64,000 bases of DNA from positions 18,252,412-18,316,411 of the forward strand of contig NC_084675.1 of assembly GCF_028389875.1 (NCBI RefSeq), in the 5' to 3' direction. Each line of letters starts with the position of its first letter. Position 1 is the first letter of the stretch. The position numbers and the translations under genes are program-made. Positions 10,646 through 23,520 of this stretch are shown here, one piece after another. This DNA comes from Rhea pennata. Lineage: Eukaryota; Chordata; Aves; Rheiformes; Rheidae. A model generated the notes under the pieces. It saw nothing but the letters and a program-made list of their open reading frames with translations, made no database searches and was not told the DNA's origin.

Positions 10646-13600
10646 CTGTCCCGAAACAATGAAAGTTACAGAAGGAGGCAGTATCCACTATTAGTAAGAT
10701 CTATTATTCGATCTCAGAAAGTTCTGTTCCTCTGTTTTAGTTTTCTTCTTTCACATAAAATTTGAATTGAAATCTCCTTTCTCAACTTTTACCTTGTGCT
10801 CAATTCAAACATGATAATACATACTGTAAAGAAAGAATCCTGCAAGTAGCACGCCACAATTTCTTCAAGCATAAATTCCCATTGAGTAGATCAGTCACAA
10901 AAATCTGATTTCTGTACTGTCATACCCCAGTTGGTACCAACCAGATCATTTCATAACATCACACCTCAGTTTTCTCTTGCTGTGAAGTCCTTTGTAATCT
11001 GTTTCAAGATATAAGGGTGCAAAGAAAGGGTTTCTGAAAATTGCAAAGGGTTGAGATTTTTTTTGGCATTGTTATTGCTGCTAAGCCAAGTTCCTTAAAT
11101 ATTCAAGCTAGTCTTTTGTCCTGCGCAGGTACTACAATAGCACACTAGATACTCTTGCACAACAGACAAAACTGGAAAATATTCAGAGCATTTAATAAAC
11201 TTGAAGAGACTCAGATCTAAGAGTGTAAAGCACATCAAATGATTTACCACAGGCCTATCTATATATCACAGATATCAAATTCAACTTTGAACGCAAGCAG
11301 GGGAAAAAATGAGAGAACTGAAATTCATATACTGTAATTAAATGGAAAACACGTGCAAACTGTAGCAGAGAAATAACAGAAACATGAATCGTGTATATTG
11401 CATCCGTCTGTTATTACAATAGGAGTGGCAATGATTAGCAGAAATAGGGTTGCAAACTGATTTCTTACATATTACCACTTCCCATGCCCATATGGTAACT
11501 GTAATAAAGGACGACTCACCCTTAGATAAGGGCAAAACCAGAAATTACTGTCCTTTCTGCTGCAAAAGAGAAGCACTCAGTTGCACAGAAGCCTCGCCAG
11601 CCAAAGGAGATACTGATTTATCATCCTTTGAAGGTACCAGCAACCAGTTTTGGAACTCCAGGCATATCCATTTGAGAGAAAGATGTCATTGCCAAGGACC
11701 TACAGCCTAGATTACCCCAGCAGACAAGAATCTGCCTCAGAATCATCATGTGGAAGGGAAGAATGCTAAGAACGCTCCATAAGCCTTAAAATTTTGGCAT
11801 TGCTTGACTTTTGTGGACATTACTGTGCAAATTCAATGGTGCATAAATGTTGACTTTTACATACACATGCAGATTTGAAAGTTGCCATTTCTTACGCATA
11901 TGAATGGCCCCAGCGAGTGCAGCGAGAATACTCCTGTACCCAGTACTATTCACTAATGTTTTGCCATTCCTTTCTACTTATCAAGCCTGCAACACCTCAG
12001 TTAATGCGTGGAGACAATGCATGTCTCTCACGGTCCCAGTACACGTATAACTTCTACAGGTAGCAGTCGGGCATTATATAAAATTGTGACATGTTGCACT
12101 TCTGTTTTAACAGTTTAACCCTGAGATCTTCCAGAGACAGAACTTAATACATTGCCTAAGACCACGAGATAAACCAGTGGCAAGCTTCAGCTGGCAATCT
12201 GGGTGGAGGATCTCCCCTCTCCACCCAAGCCTGACTCACTGTAGCTCGCTGCGCAGGAACCACGAAGGGGCCAGTTCTTTGCTGGCTGATGCAAGCAATC
12301 TGCCTGGCTGCCTTCAGCAAGTGCTGAAATAGGGGGCCTTTCCTGGGGACACGTGCAGTTTGCAGCACTGCAGGCCCAGGTTAGGGCCACTGTTCACAGG
12401 ACACCGGGGTAAGCTGTGGTTTGACTGGTGGGTACCCTGCAAGGGCTGTTTATGTGGCTACACTGATTCCCAAAGCAGTCCAAGGGAGAAGAAGCTAAGC
12501 TGGCTTAAAGACTTGTCTGCTGCCTCCTGATTCCAAGACATGCATTGCTCAGGCATAGCGCTGCAACGCTCAGCCACTGCCCGATCCTTACACGTACACG
12601 GCAATTAGTCATGCTGCATTAACTTTATCAAAATATATCCTGCTGGATTTTTTTGTGCTGGGCTTGGGAAGTTGCAGGGAAGGGGATATTTTTCTGCCAA
12701 AAGAATTTTTCTTAGCAGGAGAAAGTCACCTTTTGCTATTACAAATACCAGAGTAATAACATTATTTACAGGCCTAAGCAGTAATGGAGATTTTGACAGA
12801 ATTTTTTTTCCCCTTCATAAGCACATTAGGCCTAAGGCAAGGTTTTTATTTATTTAACAAAGAAAATAGGAAGTTAGGGAGAAAAATTTTAAAAACCTGC
12901 ACTGCCTCTCAAATTACACAATCTGCTAAAATATTTACGGTATTCTTTCTCACAAACATTTCAAATGGATGAGAAAGAGATTTGTTTTCATGACAGTTCA
13001 CATCCTCTTGTGGGACAAACTGGTTCCGTTTGGAAGCTCACGGAAGTCAAGGATATAGCAGCAGCGTTAAGGATGCTTATGATCCATATTCTGGTGGTAC
13101 CCACCTACTGTTCATACCAGCCAGCTCACAACTAAGACAAAAGTGAAGACACTAAGGTTTAGGCTGAGCAGATAACGAAGACAGGATAAACATTTTAAAT
13201 CTGTGGCAGATGTGTGTGTTTACTTCCATCAGCCTCCTAGCTAGAAGGAAAAGGTTTGAACTAAACAACAGTAACTGACGTCCTTTTTCAACATTTTCAT
13301 AGAATGACATGTATTTTCATGGCCCCTTTTTTTTTCTATTTGCAGTAGTGAATGGCAACCAGGTACTCTCACTTCTTCATGTAAAGAACAAAGTGACAAG
13401 CACTTACAGTTGGGTAGTAACAGGTCACCCAGCAAACAGGTCCTTGCTTTGCAAATCATCAGTCCAAAAACACTTCCACTTTCCTTCAAAACGCCAAGAA
13501 AACTGCCTTCTAAACTGGAAATTGGAAATTCATTTTCAACAACAGGTCTCCAGTGCAGCAATGCAGCCAATCTCAGTTTATCAGCACGTGAATTAGAAGT

Positions 13601-14310
13601 TCACTTCAAGTCCAACTGCAAAACCAGTAAACATTCATTAGATCAAGCAAAAACGAAAGCAAAGGAGAGAAGAAGCCATAGGTGAATCATCCATCCAACC
13701 TATCAGCTCTCAAGAAAATAACTGCTATGTTAAAAACTTTCCCATGTAAGACCACTTGCTCTTCATAGAAATTATAAAACAATGCCTTAATAAAAGAGTT
13801 TCTTTCATTTTTTACTCTCTGATAGTCAAGCTGACACTTGGTTTGAGGCTGTTCTCCATTAAGAACTGCTTATGCTCTCCAAAATGTCTTCTTGAATGCT
13901 TCCAGTGTTCTGCACCAGAAAGAGGAGGGGGAATCAACTGGCAAATCACAGCAGACATAGGAGAACTGTGCTTGAGGAACAAGTAGGAATCCACTGGGAT
14001 CTGCACTCTGAGCTCAACCAAAGCCAAGCTGCATCGAAATATAGAAAGTTTGGCCAACTTCCTAAATCCTAGTAGCACGTTTTTTATTTATACTAATTAT
14101 TTTGAGTACGTATTGATTTCAAATAGAGTAAAACACTATTTTTAAGACCAATTATCAAAAAAAACCCAATGTTTTTGCCTCCGGTTTCGCAGTACCATCT
14201 ACTACACTGAACTTCCCACATCCAGCTCAGCATGAGTTGGATCCCAAACTCATGCAGATACTCCTTCCAAAATCCTCTCTCTGACAACAGCATTTCTACA
14301 GACACATGCT
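10646..14310. other. Unique non-coding DNA
   Basis: No gene, RNA gene or clear transposon is seen. Open frames (largest 13241-13570 on the minus strand, 109 codons) overlap others on the opposite strand and show no domain. A GC-richer part at about 12190-12420 has several overlapping short frames, again without features. Confidence 0.6.
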
Positions 14311-14315
14311 AAGAG

Positions 14316-14440
14316 TACGGCGAGAGCGAGCACGTCCCGTGCCGCCGTGACCTCCGAGCACCCCGTCGGGGCCTGCCGCAGAAAGCAGCCTCCGCGGTAG
14401 GGATGCCTCCGCAGGCGCCCACCCTCCGGCCTCCCGTTGC
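14316..14440. other. CpG-dense patch
   Basis: About 17 CpG in roughly 125 bases (for example GTACGGCGAGAGCGAGCACG and CCTCCGCGG), against almost none in the flanks. It is too short for a classical CpG island. Overlapping minus-strand frames at 14250-14536 are a by-product of the high GC. It could be a small regulatory or orphan CpG element. Confidence 0.5.
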
Positions 14441-14916
14441 TGCCATCCCTTTGCCACAGGCAAAAGATGAGGCCACAGCAATGAAGAAGCAACTGTTCTT
14501 CCTGGCCTCAAAGGACAATACAGTGCCGCTAATCACTCTTCATGCTTAAGCAACGGCCTCTCGTTGAAAAACCCAGAGTTTTGTAGATGGCAATTAAAGG
14601 CGCCTTCTGGTGAGGGAAACTTCCTGCGAAGGAAATATTATTTTTGTTCTCCACAAGGACTACATGTTTGTAAGCGGTTTTTTGTTAGCGGATCCAACCT
14701 TGTGCACAAATGGCTTAGTTTTCAGAGGGACAAGCACCTATACGTCCTATTGTACAACCTTCTAGCAATGTCTCCTAACATCGGATTAATTTAAAACATG
14801 GTATTTTAAGCAGAAAACTTCACAATCATTCCTTTTGGGACACTTTCTGCACAGTGCTAATCAGTAATTTTGAAAGAGGGGCTGAACTCATACAACAAAA
14901 CATTGCAAAATCATCT

Positions 14917-14962
14917 AATATATATATATGTATATATATATGTGTATATATATATATATATA
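14917..14962. repeat. (TA)n microsatellite
   Basis: About 46 bases of TA dinucleotides interrupted twice by TG, followed by an A run. It is a likely polymorphic short tandem repeat. Confidence 0.9.
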
Positions 14963-15454
14963 AAAAAATGCCTAGTTCCTGGACATTCCACTGAGCAAAC
15001 CTGCTGGGGATGAATGAAACCAGCCTTCTGGCATTCACTGAGTTGTTGTTCCTCTACTCATATTTATCTTTTTCTTTTTACTTGTCGAATTAGACCGGGT
15101 TTTTACCACTCACTGTTTACCTTCCCCCAAAATCCAGCCTTCTCTTAGTGCTAGTTGGAAGTGAAAACTGGTGACAGTTACAGCCCTGCCCCCTCTGGAA
15201 ACCCGATGCAACTTGGGTGAGCCCAGAGATGCCAAGTCACTGCTCTGTCTAATTACAAACCCGCAGCAGATTAACCTTTGATGACTAAATTAAGCTTCTA
15301 AATAAAATGAATATACACCAGCCAGCAAATTAGGATTAAATGCTTAGTAGAATCTTTATGTGATCAAGCAAGTTTTGTGGTGCAGATGTTAACCATTAAC
15401 ATGAAGCAATAAAATCACTCTTTTTTCTTATTATAACACCTAACAATTCCAGAG
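14963..15454. other. Unique non-coding DNA
   Basis: No gene or repeat is recognised between the (TA)n tract and the MIR-like fragment. Confidence 0.6.
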
Positions 15455-15590
15455 TCACCTTTCATCTGAGAGTCTCAAAGGGTTTCCTAAACATAATTAA
15501 TTAACCCCCTCAGCATTTGAAATCAGAGCATAGTAATATCCCCATTCAACAACTGAAGAAACGGAGGCATAGAAAAGTTATAAACCAAAA
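15455..15590 (-). repeat. MIR-like ancient SINE fragment
   Basis: Reading the plus strand: CTCAAAGGGTTTCCTAAACA, then AATTAATTAACCCCCTCA, then TAATATCCCCATTCAACAAC, then GAAACGGAGGCATAGAAAAG. This is the reverse complement of the MIR-type series (GCCTCAGTTTCC, CTGTAAAATGGGGATA, AAAGCGCTTTGAG). The block order is correct and the copy is clearly diverged, so it is an ancient insertion. An L2 3' end shares parts of this and cannot be fully excluded. Confidence 0.6.
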
Positions 15591-16840
15591 AAACTGATGA
15601 ATAAAAGTGTCACCTGGTGCGAGGCCAGTAGAAGGACGTGGGATATCGGGATTGCTTTTCTCTGTAGCCCTATCAAGCCTTTAAGGTCAGAGTCTGCTCA
15701 GAAAGGCAATGAAACACAATATGCTTCTGCATTGCTTAGCCTCACTCTAGGCTACCTGCTGGTGGAGCAGACACGTTCTTATGGACCAGAACATTTCTTA
15801 CTATAAAACGTAATTGAATTTGTCTGAATATTGACAAAATCACTGCACTTTCTAATCTGCTATTTAATTCTGAAATAAACTCTTGCCTGAGCTCTAATAA
15901 TGGGGAGAAAAAGGCTTCCAAATTTCTGACAATTTATTTTCTAGAGTCACTGATGATTTGACGGGGGAAGACAGGAGGAAGAATCTTTTCTGAAGAAAAG
16001 TCTGTTTCTTCCTGATTTTTTTTCTTGGCATTGGGAACTACCAGACCATTAAAGTATCTGTTCCTCACGCATATCAGCTACAGCAATTTAGTCACAAGAA
16101 AACCCATATGATAGCAATTCCATTTCTTTTTGACTGCTGCAAGAACAGTTGCTCCTGCAACGGGATTTTCGTGGCTACGGGGAGCAAAATACTGGCATGG
16201 TGGTAGCACCTCCATCCAGATCGTGGCTCGGAGGGGAGATGTGGCCATGGTTCCTGCAGGCTCTCCTGGGAGCTTGTTCCTTCTTACAATGGGATATTCT
16301 TCTTCCAAGTGTTTTACAATGAGGAATTCAGGCATATGCATAAATCATGATTTTTCAGCCTTGCTACTCCAATTTTAATTTCATTAGTTTCAAGCATTAT
16401 GAGCAACTAAACTCTAAAATTAAGTTTTAATTTGATCTACTTCAGTTAAAAGGAATGTAAAAGTGTTGCTGAGCTACCGACAGGCATGTGAGAATTCATG
16501 TTCCCAATAATGCAATTTGTTGACATGTTTTGTTACACAAACCTAGCAGCTCCTCATAGTATGTAAGGTTTTCTCCTGATGCAAACTAATCTGATGGTGT
16601 TAAATGGCCATTATTGTTAAAATCAGCGGGTTCAGATGGAACCAATGGATTTCTATTCACTTAAAAGGGTAGTGGGTAAGCTCTTACGATCAGTTTAAAT
16701 TTCCTGGCTTCTGAAAGGAAGCTTAAACCAGAAATTTACAGTTACTTTAGTATACTTACATCATGTACACAATTTCGGTATATAAGTAACTCCCACAGAA
16801 CTGTAAGTTAGACATTTAAAGACATTTGTTTTTTCATATA
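15591..16840. other. Unique non-coding DNA
   Basis: There is no gene. Short frames at 16078-16378 occur on both strands over a slightly GC-richer segment and have no recognisable domain. The rest is AT-rich unique sequence. Confidence 0.6.
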
Positions 16841-16900
16841 TGGGCTGCTAAAGTCTGTGGAAAAATTCCAAGGACTTTAATAAGCTTTGGATCAGGTACA
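16841..16900. repeat. Decayed palindromic archosaur motif
   Basis: The order AAAGTCTGTGGAAAAATTCC, AAGGACTTTAATAAGCTTTG, GATCAGG resembles a dispersed motif I recall as 'aagtcaatggaaa...ccattgacttcaatgggctttggatcagg'. The left AGTC...GGAAA and the right TTCC...GGACT are partly self-complementary. It is short and old. Confidence 0.4.
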
Positions 16901-19195
16901 TTATTACTATGAATGTAATTATTGATACCTCTTGTAATATCCCAGGCCATGTGAGAAAGTTGGGAAAGGCAATAAACATTTCTCCATCAACTTTACATTT
17001 TAAATTTACCATTTAAGACTTTAACTCTCTATAAAACTGCTTAAACATACATAACTTCAGTGTTATTTAAATGTTTTACGATCTTCCTGAAATAATCAGC
17101 TAATTAAAATCACTCACCTAATTCAGCACCCTAAATTTACTTTCTTTTATTTGGGAGGGATAGGATTTAATGTGCAGCTTTTGTTCATTTTCTTTCTTAG
17201 AAAATCTTAATTTAGGAGAAAAAGGTATGACTACAGACTGGGGAGGGAGATGTCTTCTAGGCTCCAAAGTTAAGCTAGTGGTAATCATTAGCTATCATGT
17301 ATGACATGGCAACTATAATTAAGAAATAGATTTATTACAGAAACTTGGAATTATCAATTAAAAAGTAGTCAGTGCAGTCCCCAAAGGTCCTGTATGATTA
17401 CCTATGTTATCTGGGCTGTCACTTCCAATGTTGGTTTGAATCTCAAAGACCTCTGAGGGGTGCTCCGTGTGTCAAGTTAAATAAGTGAGACAACCTTAGT
17501 GGAAAAATGCAACGATACAAGCAGGTGCAAACACAACTGCTTCCGAGGAGAACAAAGATGTCAGCTCCAGCGTGAATGGTATTGGCAGACTGTTCTTCCT
17601 ACTGTACTTCTGAACTGCCTGACAGGACAATTCAATTTGTGGCTTTACCGCAATCTCTTTGATTGCTTACAAGGAGCAGAACCTCGGGGGCATGAGAGGA
17701 CATTCAGTCCATTATAGCTTTTTCTCACTTATTATCTTTGCAGACTTTGATTTTTCCCTCTTTGGAGATACGTCAAGTTTAAGGCCAGAAGAGAGCATTA
17801 AATTATCCAGTGTGACCATGTGTATCTCACAGGACATTAAGTTATGCCCACTGACCCATCCTCTTTTAACTCTCTTCTCCTCCCTGAGCAACCTGCTGTA
17901 ATACTGATGTACAAACATATCTCTATTATGAAGCAGTAAATCAGAATAGAAAAAATAAATAGCTACTCTGATCAGCCTCTCTCTTCAAAACTCCAACTCT
18001 AGCAAAATGATTCTGCTGCTCATTCTAAAATAAACAAAAAAAATTGGTGTGCTCTGATGAATGATGAAAGATTCTGTTTCTTGGGTTGGTTGTTTCATAT
18101 TTCTACTACTCTGGGCTCTAGCTGGGACTGGAGATAGAATGAATAGAAAATGTCACCTCATTACATTTTTTACCTGATTGCAGTAGAGAGACCCTAAATA
18201 CTTTGTATTCAGCAACAGAGACTTGTTAGACCTCTGCATGTATTCAGATGCAAAGCAAACCCACGTAAAATATAAGTTGTTCATCCACAGGCTTAAATTA
18301 AAACCCTATCACTTTTCTAGCACTACATAACTACTTCAAACTAGTATCCATCAAGAAACCTAATATCCTCTTTACAACTCCAGAAAAGTTCTGACATTAC
18401 CAAAACTGGGGAAAAGGAAAGTAACAGTCCAAAAGTTGTGATGCTGTTATTTAGGATACGATTTGAAGACCCTCTCTTGGCGCTGAAACAAAGACTACTG
18501 TCAACACGAGAATACTGTCAGACAGTGATTGTCTCCTCTTTTAAACCCTGCTGACAGCACCAATGCCATCGAGGAGTGCCAGTAAGAGCGAAATACAGCT
18601 TGCCACGCCGCACTGTACAAAATGCGGCATCTCCATGTTTCGCCGGACTTGCTCCCACAAGCATTCCAAAACGTGCACAACAAAACCACATGAAACTGAG
18701 ATGATTTCAGATCACGTTACAAAGTCAAAACACAGAACAGATTCACAGAAAGATTTGCTAAGGTTCAGCAACCTGTTGAGTGAACCTGGGCCTGTTTCCA
18801 AGCAAATCTGGATTGATTAATGTTTTCTTTAAATCAGCATCACCCGATGCTCTTTGCTACTGATATGAATATCAGCTTTTTCCTTCCTCTTTGAAATTTA
18901 GGATCAGCTTAAAAATGGAGCCTAAAACTGAATATGTGGAATTCAGATCTGTCTACCAACAATGGAAGAGTATGTAGCATTAATTACTGCAAAGCATTAA
19001 GTTTTGCAAAACCAGAATCCCATCTACCACTCTATTATTAATCAGTTGGTGAAGGCTAGGGGTAGGCTTACAGCTTTTATTCAAACTGTTCACGCATTTA
19101 AAAACAACATAGCAAAGGAGCTGTTTCTGCCTTTCAAACATGGGACCAAATGGAGATACATCTAGCTACAAGGAAGAGAACCTCTCTCTACTAAT
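16901..19195. other. Unique AT-rich non-coding DNA
   Basis: No gene or repeat is recognised. The sequence at about 17040-17150 is AT-rich and complex, with TTAATTAAAATC-type homeodomain words, and might be conserved. Open frames are under 90 codons and overlap on both strands. Confidence 0.55.
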
Positions 19196-19280
19196 GCACC
19201 TTCTGAAATCAATGGAACTACTTACGGAGTAACATGCCATTACCCACTGTGAGTAAGAACTACCGTAAATAAGCTCTGGA
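19196..19280. repeat. Decayed archosaur low-copy repeat fragment
   Basis: GAAATCAATGGAACTACTTA, GGAGTAACA and CTGTGAGTAAG follow the order of a dispersed amniote string that I recall as 'gaagtcaatggaactactcacg ... gtgagtaagg'. The fragment is short and diverged. Confidence 0.35.
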
Positions 19281-22100
19281 AACTATATTCCAGCTACAGT
19301 TGTGCTTGGTGGCTTGTAATATTCCAGCAATTGCTAAATATAAATAAATGAAATAAAATAAAGTGGGAGATAGCGATACTCTGATTTCTGTTAGCACTGA
19401 CTATACATTTGTTCCAAGTGTCTGAGCAATCAGAAGCTACATAAATACCTCACCATGCCTGTGGGATCCCATGCTAAGTTCTAATCCATCACTGAAGCAG
19501 GCAGCCGCTTTTGAAGACATGCGAAAGCATTTCTGAGGTTGAATGTAATTCATTGCTACAGTCTTGGCTTGCATGTTTACTTCATCTAGCAGGAAGAAGT
19601 GGCTACATGGGGAGCAGTTGTATGCTGTAAATTTCACTTAAAATTTGCATCATATTAAACAACTATCGACCAAGGACTCTGTAATTTATCAGCTGATTTA
19701 TTATCATCTTTCTATAAGAACTCTCTGTCAGTAACTTCTACTTTCAATAACACTACCTTGATAAACAGCTTATCCGTATTTGTATCATTACTTCAGACCT
19801 GCGCGAGTTTGAACCAGGTAAAACCATTCAGATAAAACAAGAGTCAGTCCCAATATGCCCTTACTGCACACAAACAGGAACGCATACGTGTGTGTGTGTG
19901 TGTGTGTGTGTATAAAAAAATGCTGCTTATCAAGTAGTTGCTTTATTTTCTCCATTTCTGACTCCTCATTTCAGACAAACAAAAAACTGATGAAAAAGTT
20001 AAAGAACTGCCAAAGTTTCTGTTGGAATAGAAAAGGAATGGGAATATTCTAAGACAGACTGTTCCCTCAATTTCGTCTGGCCAGTTTGTAGTCCCAGCAG
20101 ATTTGCACAAACTTTGAACAAGCACAGATGCCTGGCAATGCTGACATGAGCTCAACTCCTTTAGCCTCGTGAAATTCAGCCACTGCTAGTTCATAGTAAG
20201 CTTTAGGAAAGTACACAGAAGATCAATCAAAAAGAAAAAAAAAGATATAAAACCAACCGGATTTTTTAGAAGTTTCACTAGCAACTGCAAAAGCCCCCAA
20301 CATGTCACTAGGAGACTTTCTGGCAGCTTCACTTTTCCCTTATTTGTCTGCGTTGTACTGAAGTCCATCCCCCGTGTCCTGAATTTCTGCCTTTTCCTGT
20401 TACTACAGATTTAGATGTTGGTGTCCACTAATGATCTAAAAAACAATACCCTGAATGTTCAGGCTGTAAATACGCCTCTGGGTCCCATGAGTCAAAGATA
20501 TGTCAAAGGCATGAAATGAGGACCATGAAAGGGAACTCTCCAGCTCTGTCTGCTTAGCAGAATTCTGCAGGGCTGACCTACGGACTGACGTGGCTGTTTA
20601 CGATGGCTTTCCACAAACTGTTCAATAACAGCAGGATTGCTGTTTAATCCTCTTACCAACCGTTGACGTTATTTCATGTGCTGCTAATTCCAACCTATCT
20701 GAAGAAGAAAAACCAGCTTCTCTTGCAAGCCAATACTGAGAACGAAATTTTCAAAGAGGGCTTCAAAGCTGCAGCTATAATTTTCTATGTATAATTTAAG
20801 AATGAGATGTTTTTCTTCCCATATGAACAGTTTTTCATATCTTTATATTCTGAGTCTCATCTCAGTTTTGCTTTTGCAAGTCAAGAGTAAAGGTAATGCA
20901 GGCTGTAGGATCAGAGCTTACAGCTCAATGAAATTCAATTTTCTTATACAAATACACCAGTGTGTTTTGAGACTATACATCTAAAGGTGTCCACAGGCAA
21001 AAATCTAAATCATTTGGCTTTTGGAAGAACAAAAACTATATTAAAAGTAGAGAAACTAGTGTGAGTTTTGAGAATCTTCACAAGTGTCTATATTTCTACT
21101 TTAAGAACTTCTTGGCCTGTTTGTGTAATGTTTTCCCCTTTCATTTAAATTTCCCATGAAGAGTTTGTGGCGATCATCTAAATGAGCATTACCAGGGTTG
21201 TCATATGTTGATTTCCAATTCAAAGTTCAACATTGTAACACCCACTTAAGATTATTGAAAAAGAAAGAAGGAAATGATTTGTCAATAATAATAACAAAGA
21301 ATATCTCTCATTGTGATTTGCCTATGCATTTCCAGTGGGTCACAAGGAGTGCTTGATCTTGAAGGCAAAGGATTCAAAGGAGTGAAAACTTTTTGGCTTT
21401 GGAAGGAAATAACATTTTTAATGCTATACAACCATTCTTACCTCCCTTCGTAACCTTTCTGGGGGGATCACAATTCACCCATGAAGACCTGCTCATTGAA
21501 TGTAGCCATATGAAGCTTGTGCTTCCATTTGGGTCATGTCACTGTCTTCTGCTGGAGAAGTGGGTCTGAAACCAAAGCAGACACACAGTTTGAATGAACT
21601 GCCAAAAAGCAGAATATTCCAAAATCTGGAAGACTGGTTAACACCAGTGTCCTACTCAGAATATTACACATCACAGAAACTGGTTGAAGAAGGAATGTTT
21701 CTATATACAATACATGCAAGCTCCCACTATCACTTAATCCCTCTTCCATCTATGCCAAATTCCAGCTGCAGTCCATACTCGCCTCCAAAGAACCAGAGCT
21801 CATAGCAAAGTAACAGTCTTATCTATTGGCTCCTTCACCATCATTTCACAACAGATATCACATGATTAGGTGTTAAGTGGGACTATTTGCACTTTTGCTT
21901 ATGGCACACATAATTACATAATTTTGTATAATGCCAAAATGACTGTTTAATAACAGCTGCACAAAACAGAGACATTGGTTGGATAGCACAGAAAATACAA
22001 TCTTAAATAAAACCTGCACAGTAAAAAATAAACACACACACAGATGTATATTTATACACCTTTATGACTTCTTGACCTAGAATATTTTTGCAAGTCAATC
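19281..22100. other. Unique non-coding DNA
   Basis: Apart from the (TG)n tract this stretch holds nothing that I can assign. Short open frames have no domain. There is a short run of A at 20229-20242. Confidence 0.6.
19888..19912. repeat. (TG)12 microsatellite
   Basis: About 25 bases of perfect TG dinucleotides, followed by TATAAAAAAA. It is a likely polymorphic marker. Confidence 0.9.
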
Positions 22101-22117
22101 TAGTTAATGGCTCTTAG

Positions 22118-22190
22118 GCACGATTTTGCCTCTGCTCTTGCCTATGAAAGTTTTGCCAAGCAGAGGCCCCGAGTCCTTACAATACTGTTT
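22118..22190. repeat. Decayed archosaur low-copy repeat fragment
   Basis: The order GATTTTGCCTCTGCTCTTGC, CTATGAAAGTTTTGCC resembles a dispersed amniote motif that ends 'caatgggagttttgcc'. The TTTTGCC word occurs twice, in direct orientation. Identification is from memory and weak. Confidence 0.3.
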
Positions 22191-22705
22191 GTGGTTTGAC
22201 AGATCCTTAAACTCTAATGGAGAAAATGCTCTGAACTTATAATCTCACCCGATCGGCTGTCGCTGGTGTTTGTCACCGAGCAGGCTGGCACTAGATGGCT
22301 CTGTCGGTGTTTTACGTACGGTAGAGCAGCACATATTTGTACTCCAAGTTTGCCAATGCTTTCAAGCTCTCTCTGGAAGGAGTAGAGTGGGAAAGGTAGG
22401 TGTGGGCAAACTGCATACAGCTACCTTCTGCACAGCTCTTTTTAGGGAACTCAGTGAATATCTCTCCTTGCCATAAAATATAGGGAGGAAGATAAATTTC
22501 AGTTATTTGTATTATTTTTCAGAAAAAGATGTGTCCTAATTTCATATTACAGTAACAGAACATCCATGAACTTTAATTAAAGTCACCATAAAGCATCAAG
22601 GTTAGTTAGAAATGTCGCTATAATTTAAAATATGTCCTAAATATATGAGTAAGGTGGTGACAATGATAAGAGTCTGACAGAGGTGCTCTGTAGAGGTCAA
22701 AAGGA

Positions 22706-23030
22706 GATCACCATTTGTTTAATTTAAATAAATCAATTTGTTAAACAAGGAGCTACAGAGATTATACAGTTGGAGGGTGGAGAGTAAAGAAAGATAATTA
22801 TTTTTGTTTGCATAAATCATTTTCTTATTACTTGGGGATCAGGGTAGTATTGTTTGGGTTCGAGAAAAAAGGGCAAAAGAAGATAAGTGTATCAATTTGC
22901 TGATCAGGGTTACATGGGATTTTGCTGCTGGGGCTGGAGAAAGGAAGGAAGATCATTATTTTTATTTAAATAAATCAATTTGTTGCGATCAGGGATCACA
23001 CAGGGTTGTGCTGTTTGCAAGGAAGGCATA
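22706..23030. repeat. Degenerate tandem repeat, about four units of 70-90 bp
   Basis: Four consecutive segments begin GATCACC (22706), GATAATTATTTTT (22793), GATAAGTG (22882) and GATCATTATTTTT (22951). Units 1 and 4 share a perfect 21-base string (22722-22742 and 22964-22984, containing AAATAAATCAATTT). Units 2, 3 and 4 share GATCAGGG after the AT-rich part. Units end in purine-rich AAAGAAAG or GGAAGGAA. Unit 3 lacks most of the AT-rich half. This is an old minisatellite-like local amplification of unknown origin. Confidence 0.7.
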
Positions 23031-23270
23031 GGAAATTCTCTTTTTATGGGTAGTTATTCATAGAACAAATGTTCAGACATTCCTCTATCAAATGGAGAAA
23101 GGACAAAAAACTTCAAAACCCCAAAGCCGTGTTCTGACTGCTTTCGTCTGAAAGACGCCGTCTTTCTACCTGTGTGGTGCTCTAACATCTTCCACTGGTC
23201 GCCAGTTTGAGCTAAAATAACAACAGCTGTTACACTTTTAATAAACTGAATTAAGATCACGTGTACACAC

Positions 23271-23285
23271 GTGTGTGTGTGTGTG
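23271..23285. repeat. Short (GT)n tract
   Basis: Seven GT units follow CACGTGTACACAC. It is short but may be variable. Confidence 0.75.
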
Positions 23286-23357
23286 CACATATATACGGTG
23301 TATAAAAAGCATATATATTGGTAGGTAACTAGATGGATAGACAGATAAGAGCTAACA

Positions 23358-23518
23358 CGGCCCGATCCTGCAGAAGGGCTTGCGGTTGGAGCCAATGCCT
23401 GCTGCAACTAATGGAAACACTCTGCCTTCCCCGGACATCGGGTCAGTCCTTCAGTGCGCAATATTATCGAAATCAATGGCAGTTCTGTGCACATATACTT
23501 TAAGGGCCTGATATTTGT
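23358..23518. repeat. Decayed archosaur low-copy repeat fragment
   Basis: The segment starts GGCCCGATCCTGCAGAAGGG and ends GAAATCAATGGCAGTTCTGT ... AAGGGCCTGATATTTG. I recall these two words as the ends of a dispersed amniote motif ('ggcccgatcctgca ... gaagtcaatgg ... gggcctgat'). The ends GGCCCGATC and GGGCCTGAT are in the same orientation. Family not identified. Confidence 0.35.
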
Positions 23519-23520
23519 TG

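Noticed and set aside
22859..22866. GGTTCGAG, considered as a tRNA T-arm
   Set aside because: No acceptor stem, anticodon arm or A box at the right distance on either strand.
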